From Nesterenkonia sandarakina (lineage in GTDB: Bacteria > Actinomycetota > Actinomycetes > Actinomycetales > Micrococcaceae): 64,000 nt of DNA. The DNA lies in contig NZ_PVTY01000001.1 in assembly GCF_003003175.1 (NCBI RefSeq), positions 186,001-250,000 of the forward strand, read 5' to 3'. The position numbers and the translations under genes were made by a program. Under the pieces are notes generated by a model that worked only from the letters and a program-made list of their open reading frames with translations, was not told where the DNA came from and did not search any database. This document shows, in pieces, positions 34,937-42,707 of the stretch (positions are counted from its first letter, which is position 1; each line of letters starts with the position of its first letter).

Positions 34937-35713
34937 ATGCAGATCAATGCCCGCCGTCTCGTCGACCGCAGCGCCGTCATCACCGGAGGTGCCAGCGGCA
35001 TCGGTCTGGCCAGCGCTCGTCGGATGGCCGCCGAAGGTGCCCGCGTCGTCATCGCCGACCTCGACGCGGTCGCCGGCGAGCGAGTCGCCGCCGAACTTTC
35101 AGGACTGTTCGTCAAGGTCGACGTCACCAACCCGGAGGAGGTCGAGGACCTCTACGCACGGACCCACAGCGAGTTCGGCAGCGTGGACATCGCCTTCAAC
35201 AATGCCGGCATCGCCCCACCGGAGGATGCGTCCATCCTGGACACCGACATCGATGCCTGGCGCAGGGTCCAGGACGTCAACCTCACCTCGGTCTACTACT
35301 GCTGCAAATACGCGATCCCCTATATGCAGCATCAGGGCAAGGGATCGATCATCAACACCGCCTCCTTCGTGGCCGTGATGGGGGCCGCGACCTCGCAGAT
35401 CTCCTACAGCGCCTCGAAGGGGGGCGTGCTCTCGATGAGTCGGGAGCTCGGTGTGGAGTTCGCCCGGCAGGGCATCCGGGTCAACGCCCTGTGCCCGGGA
35501 CCGGTGAACACGCCGCTGCTCAAGGAGCTCTTCGCCACGGACCTGGAGAAGGCGGCCCGCCGACTGGTCCACGTCCCGCTGGGCCGGTTCGCGGAGCCCG
35601 AGGAGCTCGCGGCCGCCGTGGCGTTCCTCGCCAGCGATGATTCGTCCTTCATGACGGCCTCCACCTTCCTGGTCGACGGCGGCATCTCTGGCGCCTATGT
35701 CACACCGTTCTGA
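34937..35713 (+). CDS. Short-chain dehydrogenase/reductase
   Basis: A 258-residue classical SDR. Cofactor motif TGGASGIGLA, Asp after beta-3 (VIADLDA, pointing to NAD rather than NADP), NNAGIAPPED, catalytic Ser in NTASFVAVMG, YSASKGG (Tyr and Lys), and the C-terminal LVDGGISGAYV. ATG 34937 has AAGGAG four bases upstream; a GTG at 34895 lacks a good site. It is the last gene of the cluster. In a gamma-glutamyl pathway it could oxidise the hydroxyl of gamma-glutamylethanolamide to the aldehyde for the neighbouring ALDH. This role is inferred. Confidence 0.9.
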   Translation: MQINARRLVDRSAVITGGASGIGLASARRMAAEGARVVIADLDAVAGERVAAELSGLFVKVDVTNPEEVEDLYARTHSEFGSVDIAFNNAGIAPPEDASILDTDIDAWRRVQDVNLTSVYYCCKYAIPYMQHQGKGSIINTASFVAVMGAATSQISYSASKGGVLSMSRELGVEFARQGIRVNALCPGPVNTPLLKELFATDLEKAARRLVHVPLGRFAEPEELAAAVAFLASDDSSFMTASTFLVDGGISGAYVTPF

Positions 35714-35760
35714 GTCTGCGTCGCTCCCCCGGGGCGCAATATCAAGACCTGGGGAAAGGT

Positions 35761-35798
35761 TTAACGTTCCCGAAACATCACGGCGCGTCCGGTGAAAC
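35761..35798 (+). promoter_or_regulatory. GlnR-like double box upstream of amt
   Basis: The layout TTAAC-6-GAAAC-6-GCGCG-6-GAAAC is seen: TTAAC 35761-35765, GAAAC 35772-35776, GCGCG 35783-35787, GAAAC 35794-35798. The GlnR consensus in actinobacteria is GTnAC-n6-GAAAC repeated with the same six-base gaps (established knowledge). The two GAAAC copies are perfect and 22 bases apart; the GTnAC parts are degenerate. A TAGAAC -10-like element follows at 35814-35819. This suggests control by nitrogen status. Confidence 0.5.
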
Positions 35799-35872
35799 AC
35801 GAGCCAGCCACCATAGAACTCAGCTCGCATCGGTGAGATTCACCGATGACCTGATGTTTCCTGGAGGGACAC

Positions 35873-37153
35873 ATGGAACTTGGATCTCTTGACGTCTGGA
35901 TGCTTGTGGCAAGCGCGCTTGTCCTGCTCATGACGCCTGGCCTGGCCTTCTTCTACGGCGGTCTGTCTCAGGCCAAGTCCGCCATCAACATGATGATGAT
36001 GAGCTTCGCGGCCATGGGCCTCGTCGCCGTGGTCTGGGCTCTCTGGGGCTCCGCCATCGCAGGTGGAGAGTCGATCGGCGGCCTGTTCGGCAACCCCGCG
36101 ACCGACTTCGGCCTCTACAGCACCCTCAACGAAGCACCTGAGGGTCTGATCGGCATCGGCTTCGGCGCCACCTTCGCCATCATCACCACTGCACTCATCT
36201 CCGGCGCGATCGCTGACCGCGCCAAGTTCTCCGCCTGGATGGTCTTCGTTCCCATCTGGGTCACCCTGGTCTACTGCCCGCTGGCCTTCATGGTCTGGGG
36301 CGATGGTGGACTCCTCGGCGAGGGCGGCGCCGTCGGCGACGCTGTCGGTGAGGCAGTCGACTACGCCGGTGGCCTTGTCGTCCACATGTGCGCCGGCCTC
36401 GCCGCCCTGGTCCTTGCACTGATCCTGGGCAAGCGTCGCAACTTCACCGAACGCTCCTCGCACCGCCCCCACAACACCCCGTTCGTGCTGCTGGGCGCCT
36501 CACTCCTCTGGTTCGGCTGGTTCGGCTTCAACGGCGGCGCCGCTGCCGAAGCTGGCGAAGCTGGCCTGATCTGGGTCAACACCCTGCTCGCACCGGCTGC
36601 CGCGCTGGTCGTCTGGCTCATCACCCAGCGGGTCCGTGGCGAGAAGCCGACCGCGCTCGGTGCCGCATCGGGCATCGTCGCCGGCCTCGTGGCCATCACC
36701 CCCGCCTGTGCCCACGTGGACCCGGTCGGTGCCATCATCATCGGCGCCATCTCCGGCTTCATCTGCTACCTGGCAGTCGGCCTGAAGTACAAGCTCGGCT
36801 TCGATGACACGCTCGACGTCGTCGGCCTTCACTTCGTCGCCGGCCTCTGGGGCACCGTGGCCATCGGCCTGCTGGGCCGCGCCGAGCTGATCGACGGCGA
36901 ACGCGCCGGCCTGTTCTACGGCGGCGGTCTGGGCCTGATGGGCTCGCAGGTCGTCGCAGTCCTGGTGACCCTGGTCTTCACCGTGGTGATGACCGCGATC
37001 ATCGCCTACGCCATCCACGCCACCATCGGCTTCCGCGTCACCTCCGATGTCGAGACCGTGGGCATCGACCGTTCCGAGCACGACGAGGATGCCTACATCT
37101 TCGAGACGGTCAACGGTGCCAGCAAGACCTCAGCAGGAGCACCACGCGAGTGA
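35873..37153 (+). CDS. amt: Ammonium transporter Amt
   Basis: A 426-residue polytopic membrane protein with about eleven helices that imports ammonium. Family motifs include FFYGGLSQAKSAINMMMMSFA, DYAGGLVVHMCAGLAAL (with the pore-associated Asp) and VGLHFVAGLWGT carrying a pore His. A hydrophilic C-terminal tail (about 395-426) follows the last helix, GFRVTSDVETVGIDRSEHDEDAY, where GlnK would dock. GGAGG precedes the ATG at 35873. Unlike the usual amt-glnK-glnD operon, the gene is monocistronic here and ends at a strong hairpin. Confidence 0.95.
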   Translation: MELGSLDVWMLVASALVLLMTPGLAFFYGGLSQAKSAINMMMMSFAAMGLVAVVWALWGSAIAGGESIGGLFGNPATDFGLYSTLNEAPEGLIGIGFGATFAIITTALISGAIADRAKFSAWMVFVPIWVTLVYCPLAFMVWGDGGLLGEGGAVGDAVGEAVDYAGGLVVHMCAGLAALVLALILGKRRNFTERSSHRPHNTPFVLLGASLLWFGWFGFNGGAAAEAGEAGLIWVNTLLAPAAALVVWLITQRVRGEKPTALGAASGIVAGLVAITPACAHVDPVGAIIIGAISGFICYLAVGLKYKLGFDDTLDVVGLHFVAGLWGTVAIGLLGRAELIDGERAGLFYGGGLGLMGSQVVAVLVTLVFTVVMTAIIAYAIHATIGFRVTSDVETVGIDRSEHDEDAYIFETVNGASKTSAGAPRE

Positions 37154-37185
37154 CCACCTCCTAGGTCCGCTCCGCAGCACAGAAG

Positions 37186-37238
37186 AAGCCCGGGTCCGGT
37201 CCATCGAGCATCCCGCTCGATGGACCGGACCCGGGCTT
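37186..37238. terminator. 24-bp perfect hairpin, bidirectional terminator
   Basis: Bases 37186-37209 are exactly complementary to 37215-37238 around a five-base loop (ATCCC). The stem begins AAGCCCGGG and ends CCCGGGCTT, giving A-rich and T-rich flanks on each strand. It sits between the convergent amt and MFS genes. Confidence 0.87.
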
Positions 37239-37318
37239 TGTCTGTGCCCCACGGCTTCTTCGGTGCGTCAGGGTCTCTTCGGCGTCCCAGGGTTTCCTCG
37301 GTACGTCAGAGCCGTGTG

Positions 37319-38551
37319 TCAGGGCCGTGCGGGCGCAGCCTGCTCCTCCGCAGGCTCCAGGGTCTCCGGAGCTCGAGTCCAGGCCAGCGCGCCGAACATC
37401 AGGATCACCCCGGTGACACCGAAGGCCCAGGCATAGCCGAGCTGGTCCACCAGGAATCCGGCCAGGAGCGGGCCGACGATCGACCCCAGATCCTGGGTCA
37501 TCTGGAAGGTGGAGACCACGGACCCGCCGTTGCGGCCCGAGCCGACGATGTCCGCGATGGCGGCCTGCTGAGCGGGGTTCATCAGCCCTGTGCCCACCCC
37601 GGCGATCACACTGAGCAGCAGCAGCCAGAGCGGGCTCGGCGCCAGACCGAGCAGTCCTGTGGCCAGTGCAGAGATGATGAGCCCGATGATGATGGGGCGT
37701 CGTCGTCCGTAGCGATCCGAGCGGCGCGAGAACAGCAGCACGGCCGCCACGTTGCCCGCGGCGAAGGTGGCCAGCGCGACCCCGGCCAGCTGGCTGGAGT
37801 CCAGCACCCATCCGGAGCCGACGAAGGCGGTGGCGGCGAAGAGCGGCACCACGGAGTTGCGGAGCCCGAAGGTCGCCCATCCGTTCGCGAAGCCCGCGGT
37901 CAGCGCCGCGCGGTACCCGCGGTGCTGCCAGGCTTCAGCCAAGGTGGCGTTCTCACGCTCCTCCTTGCGACCGCGGTCTTCCAGCCGGGACTGGCGCAGC
38001 ATGACGAACACGATCGCCGCCGCCACCACCAGCGCTCCTCCGTAGACCAGGAAGGGCACCCGGGGACCGAAGACCAGCAGCCCCGATCCCACCAGTGGAC
38101 CAGCGACGCTGCCGATCAGGAACGCCGAGGCGTAGGCCCCGGAGACGCGGCCGCGGATCGTGGGCGGGGACTTGCGCGCCAGGAACGTCATGGCCGAGAC
38201 GGTGAAGAAGGTCGACCCGATGCCGCCGAGCGCCCGGAAGAGCAGCAGCAGCTCATAGCTGGGGGCGTATGCGGTGGCGATCATGGACGCCGCCACGATG
38301 AGCAGCCCGATCACATACACGGGGGTCTCCCCCAGCCACTGGGTGAGCTTGCCCGAGGCCGGCGCGAAGAGCAGCCGGAAGAGTCCGAAGGCCGAGACCA
38401 CGGCGGAGACCGCCATCGCGGAGACTCCGAAGTCGGAGGCGTACTGCGGAAGGATCGGCGCCACGATGCCGAAGCCGATCGCGATCACGAAGGCGGAGGC
38501 GATCATCACCTTCAGCTCAGGAGGGATCCCGATCTCCGTGCCACGTGCCAT
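37319..38551 (-). CDS. Major facilitator superfamily transporter, drug-efflux type
   Basis: A 410-residue membrane protein with about twelve helices. GFGIVAPILPQYASDFG in helix 1 and the RLLFAPASGKLTQWLG loop (MFS motif A) suggest the DHA1-type drug/proton antiporter group. A second motif-A-like loop, SRRSDRYGRRRPIIIG, starts the C-terminal half. ATG 38551 has AGGAG seven bases upstream; the frame extends to 38617 without support. The substrate is unknown. It is convergent with amt and divergent from a small protein. Confidence 0.85.
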   Translation of the reverse strand: MARGTEIGIPPELKVMIASAFVIAIGFGIVAPILPQYASDFGVSAMAVSAVVSAFGLFRLLFAPASGKLTQWLGETPVYVIGLLIVAASMIATAYAPSYELLLLFRALGGIGSTFFTVSAMTFLARKSPPTIRGRVSGAYASAFLIGSVAGPLVGSGLLVFGPRVPFLVYGGALVVAAAIVFVMLRQSRLEDRGRKEERENATLAEAWQHRGYRAALTAGFANGWATFGLRNSVVPLFAATAFVGSGWVLDSSQLAGVALATFAAGNVAAVLLFSRRSDRYGRRRPIIIGLIISALATGLLGLAPSPLWLLLLSVIAGVGTGLMNPAQQAAIADIVGSGRNGGSVVSTFQMTQDLGSIVGPLLAGFLVDQLGYAWAFGVTGVILMFGALAWTRAPETLEPAEEQAAPARP

Positions 38552-38685
38552 TGAGCCACTCCTGTCATTGCGCCACCGGTCGTCCTCGTTGCTCAACGCA
38601 ACGAACCCGGGACCCATTCCCTGCCCTGCCCTGCAGAAACCTCACCGTGCCACCATGGGAGCACACCATCACGAGAGGCGGTCTC

Positions 38686-38922
38686 ATGGACCGCTACGAG
38701 TCGGGCCGCGAGGGGGACGCCCCCGCCGCCGGATTCGCTCCCCGTCGGGCGGTGACCACCATCTACCTCCCGGAGGGGGTCGACGCCCATGCCGAGCGGC
38801 CGTCCCGGCTCGGCGAGCACAGCACCGGGGTGGGCTGCCTGTACGTGCCGCGTCTGGAGCAGGCGGATCTCAGCGTGCTGGAGGAGATCATCGCCGACTC
38901 CTATCGGAGGGTCACTGGGTAG
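38686..38922 (+). CDS. Small protein of unknown function
   Basis: This is a 78-residue frame from ATG 38686 with AGAGGCGG upstream. I do not recognise it. It is soluble, with a charged N-terminus (DRYESGREGD), a beta-rich middle (RRAVTTIYLPEGVD) and an amphipathic C-terminal helix (LSVLEEIIADSYRRV). It lies between the divergent MFS gene and smc. Its stop is the first triplet of a 15-bp tandem array. Codon use looks like real coding sequence, but no homologue is recalled. Confidence 0.55.
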   Translation: MDRYESGREGDAPAAGFAPRRAVTTIYLPEGVDAHAERPSRLGEHSTGVGCLYVPRLEQADLSVLEEIIADSYRRVTG

Positions 38923-38976
38923 TGACTCGCCGGGTGGTGAGTTACCGGATAGTGAGTCACGGGGTGGTGAGCTCAG
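38917..38976. repeat. Four tandem 15-bp repeats between two convergent genes
   Basis: The units begin at 38917, 38932, 38947 and 38962 and share GG(G/A)T(A/G)GTGA(G/C)T in most positions. The array spans the stop of the small protein (TAG in the first unit) and the last codons of smc on the other strand. Every unit has a TGA or TAG. Confidence 0.75.
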
Positions 38977-41900
38977 CTGTGGTCAGCTCCTGCGTCGCCG
39001 CCAGTCGCTGGGAGACCACCCGGGTGGAGCCGTCCTGCCGCATGGAGACCCCATAGAGCGCGTCGGCGATCTCCATGGTGCGCTTCTGGTGCGTGATGAT
39101 GATCAGCTGGGAGGACTCGCGGAGTTCCTCGAAGATCACCAGCAGCCGGGAGAGGTTCGTGTCATCGAGGGCGGCCTCCACCTCGTCCATCACGTAGAAC
39201 GGGCTCGGCCGTGCCTTGAAGATCGCGACCAGCAGCGCGACGGCGGTCAGCGAGCGTTCTCCTCCGGAGAGCAGCGAGAGCCGACGGATCCGTTTGCCCG
39301 GTGGCCTTGCCTGCACCTCGATGCCGGTGTTGAGCATGTCCTCCGGGTTCGTCAGCTCCAGCCGACCTTCGCCGCCGGGGAAGAGCCGGGCGAAGACCCG
39401 TTCGAACTGCACCTTGGTGTCGAGCCAGGCTTCGGTGAAGACCTTCTCCACGGTGGCATCCACGTCGGCGATGATGTCGAGCAGGTCCTGCCGGGACTTC
39501 TTGAGGTCGGCGAGCTGGTCCTGCAGGTAGGTGTGGCGCTCCGCGAGGGCCGAATGCTCCTCCAGTGCCAGCGGGTTGACCTTGCCCAGTGCCTTGAGGT
39601 CCCGGCGGGCCTGGGCGAGCCGCTTCTCCTGCTCCGAGCGGTCGAAGGGAACCCCGGACTCGGGGGCGTCGGCGGTATCGGTGGTGAAGGCTGCATCGTC
39701 AGACACACCAGGCTCACCAGCCTCACCAGACTCCGCTGAGGCGGCGGGCTCTGCTGGATCGGGGCGCTCCACGCTCCTCACGGTCTCGGCATCCGGCACC
39801 AGCTGGTCCGGACCGTAGTGCTCGATCAGATACTCCGGGGTGAGGCTGAGCTCCTCAAGCCCGCGGGCCTCGGCGGCCTCCAGGCTCAGTCGCAGCTCGG
39901 TGCGGGTCAGCTCGGCCTGATGCAGCGCCGCAGTCAGCGCCTCGAGCTCGGCGGCCTCGGTCTTGCGGGCGGCACGCAGGGTGCGGACCCGCTCGCCGGT
40001 CGCTGTCCCGGCGGTCTCCGCGGCGGCACGGGTGCGCTGCGAGCGGTCCAGCACCGCGGTCAAGGCGTGGACGGCGGTCTCGGCCTCGGCCTGCACAGCC
40101 TCGGCCTGGGCGGCCCGGGAGCTCCGCGCCTGCGCCACCTTCCGGGCCTCTTCTCTGCGAGCCTCTTCAGCGGCGGCGCTGCGGCGCAGCGCCGCGGCGC
40201 GTTCGAGCATCTGCTTGTGCTGCTCTTCAGCGGCACGCAGCTCCAGCCGGGCGTCCACCTCTTCGCGACGCTGGGCGGTCGCGGCGGCCGAGAGCCGGTC
40301 CCGGTCGACGCTGGAGGGCTCTTCCTCGATGTCCTCGCTCTGCGCCGCCTGCAGGCGGGACTGCGCTTCCTCCAGGAGGTGCTGCGCCTCGACCGCGGAC
40401 TCCTGCGCCTCGCGGATCTCCTGATCGGAGTGTTCGATCCGTTCGGCCGAGCGCTCCAGCTCAGCATGGAGCCGGCCGAGCTGTTCGGTGGTGGCGTGCA
40501 TCTCGGCGTCGTTCGCGTGCAGGGCCTGGAGGGTCTCTTCGACCTTGAGCTCCGCGGCGTTGACCTCGGACTCATCAGCCGCCGCCACGGCGGTCAGTTC
40601 ATGGAGCTCCAGCTCGGCCTGCCGCAGGGTCTCGGTGAGCTCGGTGATCTGCGCGGTGATCGCCACATCGGAGTTCTCCAGCACCGTGCCGCCGATCTGC
40701 TCTCCGGCGCGCAGCACGACGCCGTCAGCGGTCACCACGCAGCGCACCTCGGGACGTTCCAGCAGTGCTGCGGCCTGGTGCTGGTCGGCGCAGAGCACGA
40801 CGCCGGTCAGAGCTGCGTGGACGGGGACTTCGACGTCCTCGGTGACGCTGACGACCAGTTGGGCCCACATCGCCCCGTCCGGCAGTTCACCGGCCGGCTG
40901 TGCTCGGGCTGACGACTCAGGGGCAGATGGTGCAGGGGCGGCGTGCTCGGAGGCGGTCTGCTGGCGCGTCGGCGCGGACTCGGCTGCCACCGGGTGGATC
41001 AGGTGCGCGCGGCCGGCGTCTTGCGCGGCCAGCCAGTCCAATGCCTGCGCCGCGGTCTCGGCATCCTTGACGATGAGCGCTGCGTCGAGGCTGCCCAGAC
41101 AGGCGGCGATCGCGGTCTCCCACCCCCGGGTGACCCGCAGCCGCTGCGCCAGCGGTGCCTCGACGTCGGCGGCCCGGTCGCGGAGCAGCGCCGCCGCCCC
41201 GTCACGAGGTGTCCGGGCGGCGGAGAGACCGGAGAGCCGCGCGCGGTGCTCGCTGATGGCCGTCCGCAGACGCTGCTGCTGGGTGCGCTGCTCGTCATAG
41301 GCGCTGCGCAGCGCCTCGAGTCGCTGGTGCGCGGCCTCGTAGGCGACGTCCAGGTCCTCCTCGCCGGTCTCGACGCCGGCGACGCGCTGTTCGAGCTCCG
41401 CGAACTCCCCGCGCGCTCGCTGTTGCGCCGTTCGGGCGGCGTCGCCCTGTTCCTGCGCCCGACGTCGGCGCGATTCGGCGGCGTCGATGCGTCCCTGCGC
41501 GGTGTCCACCCGGCCGCGCAGCGTGGCCAGCCCGGCGCGCCGGTCCGCGACGGCGCGGAGCTGCTCGGTCAGGCGGGTCTCCTCGAGCTTGAGCGCATCT
41601 TCGGCAGCGGCGCGTTCGGCGGAGGACCGCTCGAGCCGGTCCCGGGCCGCGGTGACCTCGGCGTCGAGCTCTGCGGCCTGCTCGGCCACGCTCTGGGCCT
41701 GGGCGCGGAGTGCCTCCGGGTCACGGCCGGTCTGCTGGACGACCGCTGAGGCGTGCAGGCTGCGGGCGCGCTCCTCGGCCAGGGAGGCCACCGAGCGGAG
41801 CCGCTCCTGGACCTGCTCGAGCCGGTGGTGGCCTGCGAGAAGCTTCTCCGCATGGGCGCGCTGATCCGCCGCCTGCTGCTCCAGCTGGGTGATCTCCGCG

Positions 41901-42697
41901 TCCTGGGCTGCCAGCCAGGCGCGCAGCTGCTCAGCCTGCTCCCGGTCTTCCGCCTCACCCTGGCTGGATTCGTTCAGCGCGGTGGCGGCTCGGACCAGGT
42001 CATCGGCGATCAGCCGGGAGAGCGAGTCGCGGAGATCGTGCTGGATGCGCTGGGCGCGACGGGCCACCCGGGCCTGGCGACCCAGCGGGGCGAGCTGCCG
42101 GGAGATCTCACTGATCAGGTCTTCGAGCCGGGAGAGGTTGGTCTGCATGGATTCGAGCTTGCGCACGCTGCGTTCACGGCGGCGGCGGTGCTTGAGGACT
42201 CCGGCGGCCTCCTCGATGAAGCCGCGCCGCTGCTCCGGCGTGGCCTGCAGGATCTGATCCAGCTGCCCCTGCCCCACGATCACGTGCATCTCCCGGCCCA
42301 GCCCGGAGTCCGAGAGCAGCTCCTGGATGTCGAGCAGCCGGCATTTGGCCCCGTTGATCGTGTAGTCGCTGCCCCCGGCGCGGAACATCGTCCGGGAGAT
42401 GGTGACCTCGGAGTATTCGATCGGCAGCGCGCCGTCGGAGTTGTCGATGGTCAGCGACACCGAGGCGCGGCCCAGCGGCTGCCGCTCGGTGGTGCCGGCG
42501 AAGATGACGTCCTCCATGGTGCCGCCGCGCAAGGACTTGGCGCCCTGTTCGCCCATGACCCAGGCCAGCGCGTCGACCACATTGGACTTGCCCGAACCGT
42601 TGGGGCCGACCACGGCGGTGACGCCTGGCTCGAACTCAAAGGTGGTGGCCGAGGCGAAGGACTTGAATCCCCGGACCGTGAGGGTCTTCAGATGCAC
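38957..42697 (-). CDS. smc: Chromosome segregation protein SMC
   Basis: A 1246-residue condensin ATPase that loads at ParB sites and compacts the origin region. N-terminal head with MHLKTLTVRGFKSFA and Walker A GPNGSGKSN; long coiled coils (about 170-500 and 650-990); a hinge near 500-650; then the C-terminal head with signature LSGGERSLTAVAL and Walker B FYVMDEVEAALDD. The hinge carries an Ala/Ser/Pro-rich insert, and the second coil is followed by an acidic Glu/Ala/Gly stretch before the head. The start is GTG 42697, matching the family N-terminus. It begins 10 bases after wecB. The partners ScpA and ScpB are not in the window. Confidence 0.95.
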   Translation of the reverse strand: MHLKTLTVRGFKSFASATTFEFEPGVTAVVGPNGSGKSNVVDALAWVMGEQGAKSLRGGTMEDVIFAGTTERQPLGRASVSLTIDNSDGALPIEYSEVTISRTMFRAGGSDYTINGAKCRLLDIQELLSDSGLGREMHVIVGQGQLDQILQATPEQRRGFIEEAAGVLKHRRRRERSVRKLESMQTNLSRLEDLISEISRQLAPLGRQARVARRAQRIQHDLRDSLSRLIADDLVRAATALNESSQGEAEDREQAEQLRAWLAAQDAEITQLEQQAADQRAHAEKLLAGHHRLEQVQERLRSVASLAEERARSLHASAVVQQTGRDPEALRAQAQSVAEQAAELDAEVTAARDRLERSSAERAAAEDALKLEETRLTEQLRAVADRRAGLATLRGRVDTAQGRIDAAESRRRRAQEQGDAARTAQQRARGEFAELEQRVAGVETGEEDLDVAYEAAHQRLEALRSAYDEQRTQQQRLRTAISEHRARLSGLSAARTPRDGAAALLRDRAADVEAPLAQRLRVTRGWETAIAACLGSLDAALIVKDAETAAQALDWLAAQDAGRAHLIHPVAAESAPTRQQTASEHAAPAPSAPESSARAQPAGELPDGAMWAQLVVSVTEDVEVPVHAALTGVVLCADQHQAAALLERPEVRCVVTADGVVLRAGEQIGGTVLENSDVAITAQITELTETLRQAELELHELTAVAAADESEVNAAELKVEETLQALHANDAEMHATTEQLGRLHAELERSAERIEHSDQEIREAQESAVEAQHLLEEAQSRLQAAQSEDIEEEPSSVDRDRLSAAATAQRREEVDARLELRAAEEQHKQMLERAAALRRSAAAEEARREEARKVAQARSSRAAQAEAVQAEAETAVHALTAVLDRSQRTRAAAETAGTATGERVRTLRAARKTEAAELEALTAALHQAELTRTELRLSLEAAEARGLEELSLTPEYLIEHYGPDQLVPDAETVRSVERPDPAEPAASAESGEAGEPGVSDDAAFTTDTADAPESGVPFDRSEQEKRLAQARRDLKALGKVNPLALEEHSALAERHTYLQDQLADLKKSRQDLLDIIADVDATVEKVFTEAWLDTKVQFERVFARLFPGGEGRLELTNPEDMLNTGIEVQARPPGKRIRRLSLLSGGERSLTAVALLVAIFKARPSPFYVMDEVEAALDDTNLSRLLVIFEELRESSQLIIITHQKRTMEIADALYGVSMRQDGSTRVVSQRLAATQELTTAELTTP

Positions 42698-42707
42698 GGG
42701 CGCGGAC

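Noticed and set aside
29832-35713. Putrescine utilisation (Puu) cluster
   Set aside because: The FAD amine oxidase PuuB is missing and the permease resembles ethanolamine carriers; still possible only if an oxidase is encoded elsewhere.
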